Positions 19,308 through 29,329 of a DNA stretch of 64,000 bases are shown here, piece by piece. The notes under the pieces are model-generated. The model saw only the letters and a list, made by a program, of their open reading frames with translations. It made no database searches and was not told the DNA's origin. Source of the DNA: Thermoflexaceae bacterium (lineage in GTDB: Bacteria; Chloroflexota; Dehalococcoidia; Tepidiformales; Tepidiformaceae). The stretch is from positions 930,001 through 994,000 of the forward strand of contig JABTUD010000002.1 in the NCBI GenBank assembly GCA_015075555.1. Reading direction: 5' to 3'. How positions within the stretch are numbered: position 1 is the first letter of the stretch; every line of letters starts with the position of its first letter. Position numbers and translations under genes: made by a program.

Positions 19308-20358
19308 TTAGCGGGTCACCGGGCGGTTCCGGAGAATGAGGATGATGAAGATGAGGCCACCGCCAACGCCAACAACAGACCCCACGGGGATCTCATAGGG
19401 GTAGCGCAGGGTCTCGGCTGAGGATGTCGCAGGCGAGGACGAAGAAGGCGCCGCTGATGGCGGTGGCAGGCAGCACCTGGCGCAGGTTTTCGCCCATCAC
19501 CATGGTCACCAGGTTGGGAACGATGAGGCCGAGGAAGGGGATCGAGCCGACAACCACCACTACAACGCCGGAGACACAGGCCACCAGGGTGAGGCCGCCA
19601 TAGAGAACCCGCTCATAGTGAACACCCAGGTTCACGGCGAATTCGCGGCCCATACCCACCAGGGTGAACCGGTTTGCAAACAGGTAGCTGACGATGGTGA
19701 GTCCGCCGACGATGTAGAGAAGTTCGTAGCGGCCGCGGAGCGTGCCCGAGAAGTCGCCGTTGGTCCAGGCGTTGAGCGACTGCAGAAGGTCGTGACGGAG
19801 GGCAAAGTAAACGGTGATGGCCTGGATGACGCCACCGAACATGATCCCGACAAGGGGGACGACGATGATATCCGGGTGGCGGAGGCGCTGGACAAGGGCG
19901 AGGAAGAGGAGCGTGCCGGCCATGGCAAATGCGACGGCGATCGACATCTTCAGAAAGACGGAGGCAGAGCCAAACCAGATGCTGGCGACGAGGAGGCCGA
20001 GGCTGGCGGAGCTGATGGTGCCAGAGGTGGAAGGCGCGACGAAGCGATTGCGCACGAGCGTCTGCATGATGAGGCCCGAGACGCTCATGGCGGAGCCGGT
20101 CAGGAGGATGGCGGCGAGGCGCGGGACGCGGCTTTCGACAAAGACGCGAACCTGGTGATCGGAGTTGTCCCAGCGCAGTAGATCGAGGGGGGTGACATCG
20201 CTGACGCCAATGAAAAGCGAGGCGAACGAAACCGCGGCCAGCAGTGCCAGCGCTGCCACCGTGAGCGCCGTGCCGTTCATGGAACGGGCCCAATCGAAAA
20301 GGCCGGGCGAGGCGGCGGCGCTCGCGAGGGGAGCCGCCGGTGCGCCGCTCATTGCCAC
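19308..20358 (-). CDS. FecCD-family siderophore ABC permease (first; frameshifted)
   Basis: Permease partner, about 350 residues when restored. Shows RVPRLAAILLTGSAMSVSGLIMQTLVRN, VAPSTSGTISSASLG, the ATPase-contact loop GMGREFAVNLGVHYER and GSIPFLGLIVPNLV. Near 19414-19420 the frame shifts: CDILSR continues as ETLRYPYEIPVGSVVGVVGG-type sequence in the next frame (TLRYPYEIPVGSVVGVGGGL) to a stop at 19308. One base lost (CGCGAG to CGAG) explains it. It starts 18 bases after the binding-protein gene, as the second gene of the operon. Confidence 0.92.
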
Positions 20359-20376
20359 GCTCCGGAGCTGCGCATG

Positions 20377-21393
20377 CTAGTTCAAACCCGCCCGGGCATC
20401 TGCAACGACCTGGAACATCGCGGGAAGTGAATTGGAAGCGATGTACCAGGCGAAGCCATCGAGATAGACAACGCGCTGGTTCTTCCAGGCCGGGGTCTGG
20501 GCAACGAGCTTGTTGTCGAGCACTTTCGCGGCAGCATCGCCTTCGCGGCCGAGGGCGGCATTCCGGTCGATGACGAAGAGGACCTCGGGGGCCGCCTTGA
20601 GAATGAACTCGAACGAGACGACGTCACCGTGGGTGGCGTCCCGGGCTAGTGATTCCTCGGCAGCGGCAAAGCCGAAGACATCGTGCACGAGACCAAAGCG
20701 AGAGCCGGGGCCGTAGGCCGAGACTTCGGCGCCGTTGGTCATCACGATAAGGGCGGTGCCAGCCCCCGGCGCCTTTGCCGCGACTTCCCTGATGGCGCTA
20801 TCGAGACGGGCGAGCTCGGCAGCTACCTTTTCTTCGACGCCAAAGATCTGTCCCAGCACTTCGTGGCGCTGGCGAAAGCTCTTCATGAAGTCGGCGTTAT
20901 CGATGGTCAGGTCAATGGTCGGCGCGATCTTCTTCATCTCGGGATAGGTGGCCGAGGAGCGGCTGCCTACGATGATGAGGTCGGGTTCGAGGGCGTTCAC
21001 AGCTTCGTAGTCGGGCTCGAAGGCCGTGCCCACCGGCTTGAGGTTCTTGTTCTCAACAGCCGCTTTATAGGCCGCGGGGACGGCGGTTCCGAGGCCGCCG
21101 AGCGCATCGACTTCGACGCCGAGGGCGTTGAGGGTGAGGAACACGCCCAGGTCGAAGACGACCACAGTCTCAGGGTCCGCGGGAACCGTGTCGGTCCCTG
21201 AGAAGTGGGTGACCGTGATCTCTTTGGGGCGAGCCGGTGATGGGGACGCCGAATCCGTGGCGGACGTCGCCGGTGAGGCTGCGCCTGAGCCCGGATCGTC
21301 GTCATCGCTGCCGCAAGCGGTAACGAAAACACCGGCCAGCAGCGTCAGTGCGAGCAACGGAGCGAACATGCGACCGCGGCGGAAAGTGTACAA
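20377..21393 (-). CDS. Siderophore-binding lipoprotein of the iron ABC importer
   Basis: Substrate-binding protein of the FatB/CeuA/YclQ (petrobactin-type) family. I choose TTG 21393, which has a perfect AGGAGG 6 bases upstream; ATG 21369 is the alternative. Signal RRGRMFAPLLALTLLAGVFVTAC with lipid Cys, then a GSDDDD linker. Family blocks: VVVFDLGVFLTLNALGV, EPDLIIVGSRSSATYPEMKKIAPTI and FEFILKAAPEVLFVIDRNAALG, the last typical of this subfamily. First gene of the four-gene importer operon, divergent from the siderophore-interacting protein; iron-responsive control is suggested by DtxR-like boxes just upstream. Confidence 0.93.
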   Translation of the reverse strand: MYTFRRGRMFAPLLALTLLAGVFVTACGSDDDDPGSGAASPATSATDSASPSPARPKEITVTHFSGTDTVPADPETVVVFDLGVFLTLNALGVEVDALGGLGTAVPAAYKAAVENKNLKPVGTAFEPDYEAVNALEPDLIIVGSRSSATYPEMKKIAPTIDLTIDNADFMKSFRQRHEVLGQIFGVEEKVAAELARLDSAIREVAAKAPGAGTALIVMTNGAEVSAYGPGSRFGLVHDVFGFAAAEESLARDATHGDVVSFEFILKAAPEVLFVIDRNAALGREGDAAAKVLDNKLVAQTPAWKNQRVVYLDGFAWYIASNSLPAMFQVVADARAGLN

Positions 21394-21461
21394 GGAGCGC
21401 CTCCTGGATGTAGGTGAGGTACCGGACGGGAAGCGAAGGCTGTCCCGTCTATGGAACCTGA

Positions 21462-21499
21462 TTAGGCTAACCATCTCTCGTTACATAGGCAAGCCCTAA
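21462..21499. promoter_or_regulatory. DtxR/IdeR-like iron boxes in a divergent promoter
   Basis: TTAGGCTAACC (21462-21472) matches 11 consecutive bases of the right side of the 19-bp DtxR/IdeR consensus; its left half does not match. A second, weaker palindromic site TAGGCAAGCCCTAA lies at 21486-21499. A rightward -10 (TATACT, 21512-21517) and a possible leftward -35 (TTGCCT, complement of 21486-21492) overlap or flank the boxes. Confidence 0.45.
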
Positions 21500-21602
21500 T
21501 GCGTTGTGTATTATACTGTTTTCGCCAGGGTGCTGCTGGCGATGAGAGTGAAGATGATGGAGACTGAGCCAACCAGGGACGCCTCCGGACCTGCCCCGGA
21601 GG

Positions 21603-22418
21603 TTGTGGGCGACAATCGAGCGAATCGAGCAGGTTACAGAGCGCGTGCGGAGGGTCCACCTTGGCGGAGACGACCTGCGCCGATTCGAGCCCGGACTCCC
21701 GGGGGCGCACATCAAGCTGTTCCTGCCGGCCCCGGGGGAGTCCCGGCCGCCGCTGCCAGCAGGGTACGAGGGGCGCCGCGCCGTGTTCGCGGACGGGGTG
21801 GTCCCACCGGTGCTGCGGACGTATACGCCGTTGCGCTTCGACCCGCGCGGCCACCTTGAGGTGGAGATGGTTGTGCACGGCGAAGGCTTCGCGTCGGACT
21901 GGGTACAGCGCGCGCGAGCGGGGGATAGCATCCTTGTGGCAGGCCCGCGTGGCGGCTGGGAGGTTCCGCAAGACGGAGCCTGGTACCTGGTTGTGGCCGA
22001 CGAAACGGCGATCCCCGCAGCCACCCAGGTCCTGGCGGCGCTGCCTGACCGGGAGCTGGTGGTGGCGCTCGAAGTGATAGGCGAGGGCGAGGAGCGGCGA
22101 ATGGGGCTGGGCGGGCGCGAGGCGCAATGGCTCTACCGCGGCGATGATGCCCGGCAGGCGGGCATGGCCATCGAGCAATTCGTCCGCCAGCTCGAGTTGC
22201 CGGGCGGCCGCGGCTACGCGTGGGTCGCCTGCGAGGCAGGGGCGATGAGGCGAATCCGCCGGCACCTCATCGGGGACCGGGGAATCCCGCCGGAACACCT
22301 GGTGACGCGCGGATACTGGAAGCTCGGCGTCGCCGACCACCCGGACGGCGATTACGGCCTGGATGAAACGGACTCGCCGCCGCACGCGGCGACCAGCCAG
22401 CGGAGGAGAAAGCCGTAG
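21603..22418 (+). CDS. Siderophore-interacting FAD protein (probable N-terminal frameshift)
   Basis: Ferric-siderophore reductase of the SIP/ViuB family; releases iron in the cytosol. FAD-binding RTYTPLRFD (about residue 74), GDSILVAGPRGGW, NAD(P)H-side VVADETAIPAATQVL and the typical C-terminal VACEAGAMRRIRRHLI...HLVTRGYWKLG. The frame here begins with a TTG overlapping its own Shine-Dalgarno, which is improbable. Reading upstream in the adjacent frame gives ATG 21542 or 21556 (METEPTRDASG...EVV) that joins to ATIERIEQVT if one G is removed near 21607-21609, so the real start is probably there. Divergent from the importer operon. Confidence 0.9.
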   Translation: MWATIERIEQVTERVRRVHLGGDDLRRFEPGLPGAHIKLFLPAPGESRPPLPAGYEGRRAVFADGVVPPVLRTYTPLRFDPRGHLEVEMVVHGEGFASDWVQRARAGDSILVAGPRGGWEVPQDGAWYLVVADETAIPAATQVLAALPDRELVVALEVIGEGEERRMGLGGREAQWLYRGDDARQAGMAIEQFVRQLELPGGRGYAWVACEAGAMRRIRRHLIGDRGIPPEHLVTRGYWKLGVADHPDGDYGLDETDSPPHAATSQRRRKP

Positions 22419-22469
22419 CAGCAGCGCGGTGGGCGCCCATGGCGGGTCAATCCCGGTGGCCGGGGGCGC

Positions 22470-22934
22470 TCACTTCACAACTTTGATTTCGCCAACCATG
22501 TCGGTGGGGTGGATGTCGCACTGGTAGATGTAGGCGCCGGGCGTGCCTGGCGCGGTGAAGACGAGCACACCCTTGCCCCCGGGACCGATGAATTCGGGGT
22601 CTGAAACGGCATCGTCGCCAGTGAAGTACTTCATATCGATGCCGCCGAAACGCATGTTGTGGATGGCGGAGCCGTTGTTCACGAGCTGGACGGTAATCTC
22701 CGCACTGGCAGGGACGGCCAGGGTAGGGTTGCTCGTGCCGTCGAGTACGAAAATGTTGCCGGCGCTTTCGTTCATGAGCAGGTCGAAGGAAGTCCGGCCA
22801 GGTGCGTCTCCCCCCGGGGTCTCGCCGCCTTCGGTTTCGCGGCCGGCGCCCCCGCAACTGGCGGCAAGGGTAACGGCCATTGCTGTCACGGTGGCGAAAA
22901 GCGGTAACCGGTACTGCTTCAAGGCGAAAGACAC
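22470..22934 (-). CDS. Cupredoxin lipoprotein
   Basis: Small periplasmic/surface blue-copper-like electron carrier. Start GTG 22934 (MSFALKQYRLPLF after initiation) has GGAAGG about 8 bases upstream; signal segment ends in LAASC, the lipid-anchor Cys, then a Gly/Glu linker. The single domain (about residues 45-154) holds the plastocyanin-type ligands: His in SAIHNMRFGG and the C-terminal cluster YQCDIHPTDMVG, giving Cys, His and Met. Lies between the siderophore protein and a two-component system, with no terminal oxidase nearby to identify its partner. Confidence 0.88.
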   Translation of the reverse strand: MSFALKQYRLPLFATVTAMAVTLAASCGGAGRETEGGETPGGDAPGRTSFDLLMNESAGNIFVLDGTSNPTLAVPASAEITVQLVNNGSAIHNMRFGGIDMKYFTGDDAVSDPEFIGPGGKGVLVFTAPGTPGAYIYQCDIHPTDMVGEIKVVK

Positions 22935-23023
22935 GTTCACCCCCTTCCAGCGGGCATGGTCGATTGTGGTGCGACGCGGCACATGGTCAACGTTGGGCAA
23001 GTCCCTCGCTGAAGCGAAGGGAT

Positions 23024-23694
23024 TCAGGCCCGGGCCTGATCGCCGGGCTGGATTATGCCGCACTCATAGGCGAAGACCACGGCCTGGACGCGGTCGCGGA
23101 GTTCGAGCTTGGCAAGGACGCGCGCGACGTGCGTCTTCACCGTTGTCTCGCTCACGACCAGGGTCCCGGCGATCTCGGCGTTGGAGAGGCCGCGCCATGA
23201 GTTCGAGGACCTCCCGCTCGCGCGCGGTCAGCTCGCTGGCGCCACCGGGCAGCGAGCGAGCCGGCTGGCGGCGTACGAACCCTTCGATAAGACGGCGGGT
23301 GATTGATGGCGCAAGCAGGGCCTCGCCTGAGAACACGGAGCGGATGCCCGCGACGAGCCTTTCGGGAGGGACGTCCTTCAACAGGAAGCCGCTTGCACCG
23401 GCGCGCAGGGCCTCGTAGACGTATTCGTCCATATCGAACGTCGTCAGCATCACGACTCTTGCGGTGGCATCCCGGGCAACGATCTGGCGGGCGGCGGCGA
23501 TGCCATCAAGGTTCGGCATGCGGACATCCATGAGGACGACATCTGGGCGGAGGCGTTCGACAGCGGCCACGGCTTCGAGGCCATCGGCTGCTTCGCCGGC
23601 GACTTCCAGGTCGGGCTCGGCTTCGAGGATCATGCGAAAAACCGGCACGAACGAGCGCCTGATCATCGACCACAAGGACGCGGATGGGGCTCAT
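23024..23694 (-). CDS. NarL/LuxR-family response regulator (two frameshifts)
   Basis: Receiver plus LuxR helix-turn-helix. Start ATG 23694 reads [19 protein letters not shown]; an extra A in the A5 run 23637-23641 then breaks the frame, which resumes as [19 protein letters not shown]. Phospho-acceptor in [14 protein letters not shown], switch Thr in VVMLTTFD, Lys in [10 protein letters not shown]. The linker and [16 protein letters not shown] follow; near 23191-23195 another indel shifts the HTH ([20 protein letters not shown]) out of frame, running to a stop at 23024. The ATG overlaps the stop of the kinase gene by 4 bases, so they form a cognate pair. Confidence 0.9.
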
Positions 23695-24872
23695 GAGCGC
23701 CCCGGCACAGGCAGGCGGGCGCGGAGCCTGAAGCCGCCTTCAGGGCGCGGCCCGGCATCGATCTCGCCGCCGAAGATGCTGACGCGCTCGCGCATGCCAA
23801 GCAGGCCCTGGCCGCCCTCGCTACGGGCAGCCGCGCCGATACCATCGTCGCAGACCTCAACTTCTATCGCGTCAGGCTCATAGCGGAGGTGAACCTCGGT
23901 GCGGCTCGCATTGGCATGCTTGCGGGCGTTGGTAAGGCCCTCCTGCACGACCCGGTAGGCGGTCAGGTCGACCCCCGGAGGAAGGGGCACGGGGTCGCCC
24001 ACGACCAGGAGGTCAACTGCGAGTCCCAGGTCGCGGGCCTGTTCCACCAGCCCTGGCACCTGGCCCAGCCCGGGCTGGGGCTCGAGGTCCGGGGAGTCAT
24101 CCATGAGCCGCAGAATTCCGACGAGGCGGCGCATTTCGGCGAGTGCCTCGCGGCCCGTCTGTTCGACGGCAAGGAGAGCATCGCGCTCCTTGACCTGTTC
24201 GGGCCCAAGCAGGCGACGAACGGCGGAGGCCTGGATGGTCATGACGCTCACGCTGTGGCCGAGGACGTCGTGGAGCTCGCGGGCGATGCGGGCGCGTTCT
24301 TCGGCGATAGCGGCGCGGGTGGTTTCTTCGCGATCGCGGGCGAGGTTGGCGGCGCGCGTCTCGGCAGCCTCGGCGCGGGCGCCACGCTGCTGGAGGGCAA
24401 ACCCTGCGAGCCAGACCATGGAGAAGAGCCCCGCGGTGAAAACGTAGGTACCGGTGGAGCCGCTGGGCTCGTTATAGGCGATGGTGAGCGCACCACCGGC
24501 AACCAGCAGGAGGCCGGCCCGGGACTGGGTGGGGTCGGGGAGGTTGCCCAGGAGGAACGCGGCGGCAATCCCGGTAGCAAAAACGCTGAGAGTGAACACC
24601 ACGAGCCTGCCATCGACAAAGGAGAGGGCCGGGGCGAGCACCCAGACCGCTGCTCCGGCTCCGAAGGGCCACCGCCGCCGGGCGAGGAGCGGCAGCACCA
24701 TGAGCGCGACCGCCGGGGCTGTGAACCACACGGCCGCCTCGGGGGCGCCCGGCTCGTTGCGCCTGAACACCACCTCGCCGACAGCGTCGAGCGCGGCGAC
24801 GAGTACCGCCACTTCAAGCCAGTAGCCACGTACGAATGCGCCGAGCCGCTGCATGTGGTGAGCGTACGACAT
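23691..24872 (-). CDS. NarL-type membrane sensor histidine kinase
   Basis: HisKA_3 kinase (DesK/NarX class). Start taken as ATG 24872 (MSYAHHMQRLG); 24893 and 24854 are alternatives and the longer frame to 25274 is not protein-like. Five to six hydrophobic segments occupy residues about 10-160 with very short loops, so the signal is probably sensed in the membrane. H-box ERARIARELHDVLGHSVSVM (about 213-232), then HATPase with YRVVQEGLTNARKHANA (N-box), VCDDGIGA and GGQGLLGMRERV. Downstream overlapping response regulator is the obvious partner; the divergent MMPL exporter is a plausible target. Confidence 0.92.
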   Translation of the reverse strand: MSYAHHMQRLGAFVRGYWLEVAVLVAALDAVGEVVFRRNEPGAPEAAVWFTAPAVALMVLPLLARRRWPFGAGAAVWVLAPALSFVDGRLVVFTLSVFATGIAAAFLLGNLPDPTQSRAGLLLVAGGALTIAYNEPSGSTGTYVFTAGLFSMVWLAGFALQQRGARAEAAETRAANLARDREETTRAAIAEERARIARELHDVLGHSVSVMTIQASAVRRLLGPEQVKERDALLAVEQTGREALAEMRRLVGILRLMDDSPDLEPQPGLGQVPGLVEQARDLGLAVDLLVVGDPVPLPPGVDLTAYRVVQEGLTNARKHANASRTEVHLRYEPDAIEVEVCDDGIGAAARSEGGQGLLGMRERVSIFGGEIDAGPRPEGGFRLRARLPVPGRS

Positions 24873-25008
24873 TCGCCACGCCTCAGGAGTCATCCTGGAG
24901 AACGATGCACAGATCATCCGCGACGACGACCGGGAATCAGGCGCTGTGTGGACGATTGCGGCACGCGCGACGACGAGGATATCCACATCCCACCTGTGGA
25001 GAAAGGCA

Positions 25009-27281
25009 ATGAACAAGTCATTCCCGGAAGAGAGGCGAAGGGGCCCCGGGGGCCAGCAGCTGCCGTTCACCGGGCGGACCGCCCGGGCATCCGCGCGGCA
25101 TCCGTGGCGAACGTTCGGGCTCTGGGTAGCGCTGCTGGCGTTTGCGTACCTTGCGGCGGGGACGATGAGCCTGGCAGCGAGCCCGGGCACGGCCGGGAGC
25201 GAATCGACGCGAGCGCGGGACCTTATTGATGAGCGGCTTCGCCAGGAGACGCCACCAGAGGAGTACATCATCATCGAATCGGAGGCCGTGACGGCGGGGA
25301 CCGAAGCATTCGGCGCATTCGTGGATGGACTCGTTGCGGACGTGCGCGGGGTCGAGACGGTCCGCTCGGTGACCAGCTACCGGGACGGAGGCGAAGGCCT
25401 TGTCTCCCGGGACGGGCACACCGTCCTCATTCCGGTGACCCTGACGGGCGACGAAGCCGACGCGGTTGAGGCGGCAGAACCGCTGGTAGCGGTGGTCAAC
25501 CAGGCGAACGGGACAGGTGGGTTCCGGGTAACGACGGTCGGGTTTGGCAGCGTTGAGGGCGAGTTCGCCACGCTGCTCGAAGAGACGCTGCAGCAGGGCG
25601 AGCTGATCGGGGTGGGGGTGGCCCTGGTGATTCTGGTAGTGGTGTTTGGCGCTGCGGTGGCGGCCGGGCTACCCGTGGCGCTCGCGCTGCTTTCGATCTT
25701 CGTGGCGGCAGGAGCGACGGCGCTCATCAGCAATGCGATGGAGATGTCGAACTTCGTGGTCTTCATCATCACGATGATTGGCCTGGCCGTGGGCATCGAC
25801 TACTCGCTCTTCATCGTCCAGCGCTTCCGCGAAGAGCGGGCGCTCGGGCTGGAGAAGGTCGATGCGGTTGCGATGGCAGGCGCAACAGCGAGCGAGCACA
25901 GGTGTTCTTTTCGGGTATGGCGGTCGCGATTGCGCTGGCGGGGATGCTGATAATGCCCGACGCGACCTTCCGGAGCTTCGCGGTGGGCGCCATGCTCGCC
26001 GTGGCGGCGACGGTGCTGGCGTCGATGACGCTCCTGCCGGCCGTGCTTGGCCTGATGGGCGACCGCATCAACTGGCTCTCGATCCCGTTTGCGGGCCAGC
26101 GCGGGAAGCAGGGGGCAGGCAGCGGACGCGCCTGGGATGCGGTGGTCAGGACCGTCGTGGCCCGGCCGGTGGTTAGCGCCGTGGTCACCGGGGCTATCCT
26201 GGTGGGCGCAGCGGCCCCGTTACTCGGGATGAACCTGGGCAATGTCGGGATCGCCTCGCTGCCCAAGGACAGCGACTCAAGGCACGCCTTCGACGTTCTC
26301 AACCGGGAGTTCTCGGACGGCGTACTGGCGGCCGAGATCGTTGTCGACGCGCCGCAGATCGGCGACCCGGCGGTGATGGACGCCATCGGGGAGCTGGAGA
26401 CGGCCCTGGCCGGGGATGGCTTCTTCGGCACGGCCGTGCTGGAGACGAATGAAGCCGGCGACCTGGCACTGCTGACCGTGGCGATGCCAGGCGACTTCTC
26501 GAGCGCAGAGTCCCGGGCCGCGCTGGAGCGCCTGCGGGGCGATTACGTCCCGGCAGCCTTCGATGGGGTGAGCGCCGGGGTGTATGTGGGAGGGCCGACA
26601 GCGGAGGCTGTCGATGCGGTGGCGACGCAGAGGCACTACCTCCCGCTGGTGTTCGCGTTCGTGCTCGGTTGCAGCTTCCTGCTGCTGCTGGTGGTGTTCC
26701 GCTCCATCGTGGTGCCGCTGAAGGCGGTGGTGATGAACCTGCTCTCTGTGGGAGCGGCGTATGGAATCCTCGTGCTGGTTTTCCAGGAGGGGATCGGGGC
26801 CGGGCTGCTCGGCTTCCGGGAGGCTCCGGTGATCGAGTCATGGCTTCCGCTCTTCCTGTTCGCCATCCTGTTCGGGCTCTCGATGGACTATCACGTGTTC
26901 CTCCTGAGCCGGATCAAGGAGCACTACGACCAGACCGGGGACAACGCCGCATCAGTAGCGCACGGGCTCCGGAGCACGGCGAGCATCATCACGGGCGCGG
27001 CAGTAATCATGGTCGCGGTGTTCGCGGGCATGGCGTCGGGAGACCTGGTGGTGTTCCAGCAGGTCGGGTTCGGCCTGGCCGTGGCAGTCATCCTCGACGC
27101 GACCGTCATCCGGATGGTGCTGGTACCGGCGAGCATGGAGCTCCTGGGCGACTGGAACTGGTACTTCCCTTCGTGGCTGGAGTGGCTGCCGAAGGTCAAC
27201 ATCGAAGGAACGCGAGGAGCAGCCCCGGCCGCCGGCCCGGTGGCAGCGGGCACCTCACCGGCGGTGGTGCCGGCGCCATGA
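25009..27281 (+). CDS. MMPL/RND-family membrane transporter (frameshifted)
   Basis: Large RND-superfamily protein of about 757 residues, two repeats of one plus five helices with two large outside loops, like MmpL and HpnN-related exporters of lipids or drugs. ATG 25009 has GGAGAAAGG upstream. Repeat 1 shows GLAVGIDYSLFIVQRFREE; repeat 2 FGLSMDYHVFLLSRIKEHY, the Asp-Tyr pairs of proton relay in this family. At about 25893 the frame breaks (GATAS then RAQVFFSGMAVAIALAG needs one extra C). Divergent from the NarL-type kinase gene, which may regulate it. Cargo unknown. Confidence 0.92.
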
Positions 27282-27346
27282 TGCCGGCCGGCGCCGGAAG
27301 GGCTGGTGGCCACCAGCTCACCTGACGGCCCCCCGGCCTGTTCGTA

Positions 27347-27377
27347 GAACGGCCCGCCCTGGATGGGCGGGCCGTTC
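27347..27377. terminator. Bidirectional terminator between convergent genes
   Basis: GAACGGCCCGCCC (27347-27359) and GGGCGGGCCGTTC (27365-27377) form a perfect 13-bp stem with a 5-base loop. It sits between the ends of the MMPL gene and the peptide permease gene and can serve both strands. Confidence 0.75.
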
Positions 27378-27409
27378 TCCATTGGGCCGGACAACATCTG
27401 AGGCTCCCG

Positions 27410-28327
27410 CTACGTTCCCCGCAGGCGAGGGTCGAGGGCATCGCGCAGGGTGTCGCCAAGGAGATTGAAGCCGAGGACGGCGAGGGTCAGCGCGACGCCG
27501 GGATAGATGGTGAGCCACGGCGCCTGCTCGATGTGGCGAAGGCGGTCGGGGCTGAGCATGGAGCCCCAGGAGACCTTCCAGGTGGGGTCATCGGAAGGGA
27601 TGCCCAGGCCGAGGAAGCTGAGGGCGCCTTCGGCGAGCATGGCGGAGCCGACCAGCACGGAGGCGGTGACGATGACGAGGGGCATGGCGTTGGGAAGGAT
27701 GTGCACCGCCATGATGCGCAGCGGCCCGGCGCCTGCGACACGCGCGCTTTCGACGTAGGGCGCTTCGCGAATGGAGAGGACAGCACCGCGGACGATGCGC
27801 GAGACATAGGGAGTGAAAACGAGTGCCAGCGCCCAGATGACATTGAACATCCCCTGTCCGAGGACGGACCCGACAAGCATGAGAAAGATGATCGCCGGGA
27901 TTGCCATGATGGCATCGGAGAGCTGTTGCAGGAGGGTGTCGACCCAGCCGCCGACGTAGGCGCTGATCGTACCGAGGAGCATGCCGGCGACGGTGCCCAG
28001 GGCGGTGGCCAGCAATCCGACGAGAAGCGAAACGCGGGCGCCGTAGACGGCCTGGCTGAAGGTATCGCGGCCGAGGCTGTCGGTGCCGAAGAAGTGGTCG
28101 AGAGACGGCCCGGAGAGCCGCTCGGCCGGGTAGATCGTGATCGGATCGTGAGTGGCGATGGCGGGCGCGAGGGCGGCGACGACGCAGAGGATACCCACGA
28201 TTCCGACGGAGAAGGCGGCCAGGGGGCGGCGCAGAAAGAAGCGGCCGGTGCGCGCGGCCCGGCCCGGGCGAGCGAGAACGGAGTTGAGCGCAGCGGCGCG
28301 GCCGGTGGTGGACCCGTCAGCGGCCAT
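27410..28327 (-). CDS. Peptide/nickel ABC permease, DppC type
   Basis: Second permease of a peptide-class importer, 305 residues, about six helices. The leader DPITIYPAERLSGPSLDHFFGTDSLGRDTFSQAVYGARVSL is typical of DppC/OppC; the ATPase-contact EAA loop reads YVESARVAGAGPLRIMAVHILPNAMP. Its ATG directly abuts the restored stop of the DppB gene. No ATPase gene follows in this operon, so the importer must use subunits encoded elsewhere. Confidence 0.93.
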   Translation of the reverse strand: MAADGSTTGRAAALNSVLARPGRAARTGRFFLRRPLAAFSVGIVGILCVVAALAPAIATHDPITIYPAERLSGPSLDHFFGTDSLGRDTFSQAVYGARVSLLVGLLATALGTVAGMLLGTISAYVGGWVDTLLQQLSDAIMAIPAIIFLMLVGSVLGQGMFNVIWALALVFTPYVSRIVRGAVLSIREAPYVESARVAGAGPLRIMAVHILPNAMPLVIVTASVLVGSAMLAEGALSFLGLGIPSDDPTWKVSWGSMLSPDRLRHIEQAPWLTIYPGVALTLAVLGFNLLGDTLRDALDPRLRGT

Positions 28328-29274
28328 CTACCGGAGCCTGATCCTGGGGTCGGAAGCTGCAGCCGCGACATCGGCGGCAAGGTTTGCCGTAACGGTGAGG
28401 GTGGCGACGAACATGACGATGCCGAGCATGAGGTTGTAGTCGCGGGTGGAGAGCGCCCCATGGAGGTCGAACCGAGCCCGGGGAGATGAAAGAGGAACTC
28501 GACGACGACGGTGCCACCCAGGAGGAAGACGATCTGGTTGCCGAGGACGGCGATCACGGGGATGGCGGCGTTCAGTAGGACGTGGCGGATCACGACCGTG
28601 GTTTCGCGCAGGCCCTTGGCGCGGGCGGTGCGGATGTAGTCGTGCCGCAGGACTTCGAGCACGGCGGAACGGGTGAAGCGCATGGTAATGGAGCAGAGGT
28701 TGTAACCGAGGATGAGGGCGGGCATCCAGAAGGACTTGAGGTTCTCCACGGGGTCTTCCCAGATGGGGACGTAGATATCCGGTGTGGCATAGCCGAACCA
28801 GAGCCCGCCGTAGACGATAAGGACGGTGCCCAGCCAGAACGCGGGCACGGCAAGGCCGGTGATGGAGACGACGCGGATGACGTAATCGAGCGCGGAATCC
28901 TGGCGAGCGGCTGAGATCACGCCGAGGGGAATGCCAACGAGCGCTGAGAAGAGGATGGAGAGGATGAGCAGCTCGGCGGTGACCGGGAAGGTATCGGCGA
29001 GGCGGCCGGCCACGGTTTGCTGGTCGCGATAGAGGGACTGGCCGAGGTCGCCACGGAGGGTGTGTCCCAGCCAGCGGAAGTACTGGACGGGGAGCGGGTC
29101 ATCGATTCCGATCTGTTCGCGAAGGGCCTGGAGCTGGGATTCGGGGATGCGCTGGGAGAGCTTGGCAAGGACGGGGTCGCCCGGGGCGGCGTGGATCAGC
29201 AGGAAGACGACAACCGAGACCACCCAGACGACGACGAACGAAGCGATCCCGCGCCGGACGATGTAGCCGGTCAC
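28328..29274 (-). CDS. Peptide/nickel ABC permease, DppB type (frameshifted)
   Basis: First permease, about 315 residues when restored. N-terminus MTGYIVRRGIASFVVVWVVSV with HAAPGDPV, then DPLPVQYFRWLGHTLRGDLGQS, and EAA loop YIRTARAKGLRETTVVIRHVLLNAAIPV. In FHLPGLGSTSMG the frame breaks at the C4 run 28456-28459 (should be C5); the next frame gives ALSTRDYNLMLGIVMFVAT and DPRIRLR with stop at 28328. Left uncorrected, the ORF runs on as a 595-residue artefact through the DppC gene. Confidence 0.93.
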
Positions 29275-29329
29275 GCGCTTCTCCGGCGCTGAGGATGCAG
29301 GCAGAGGGAACGAGCGGCGGCCCGTGGCC

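Noticed and set aside
27487-29274. 595-residue permease-like open frame
   Set aside because: The second half is a Ser/Pro-rich artefact after the DppB frameshift and overlaps the DppC gene.
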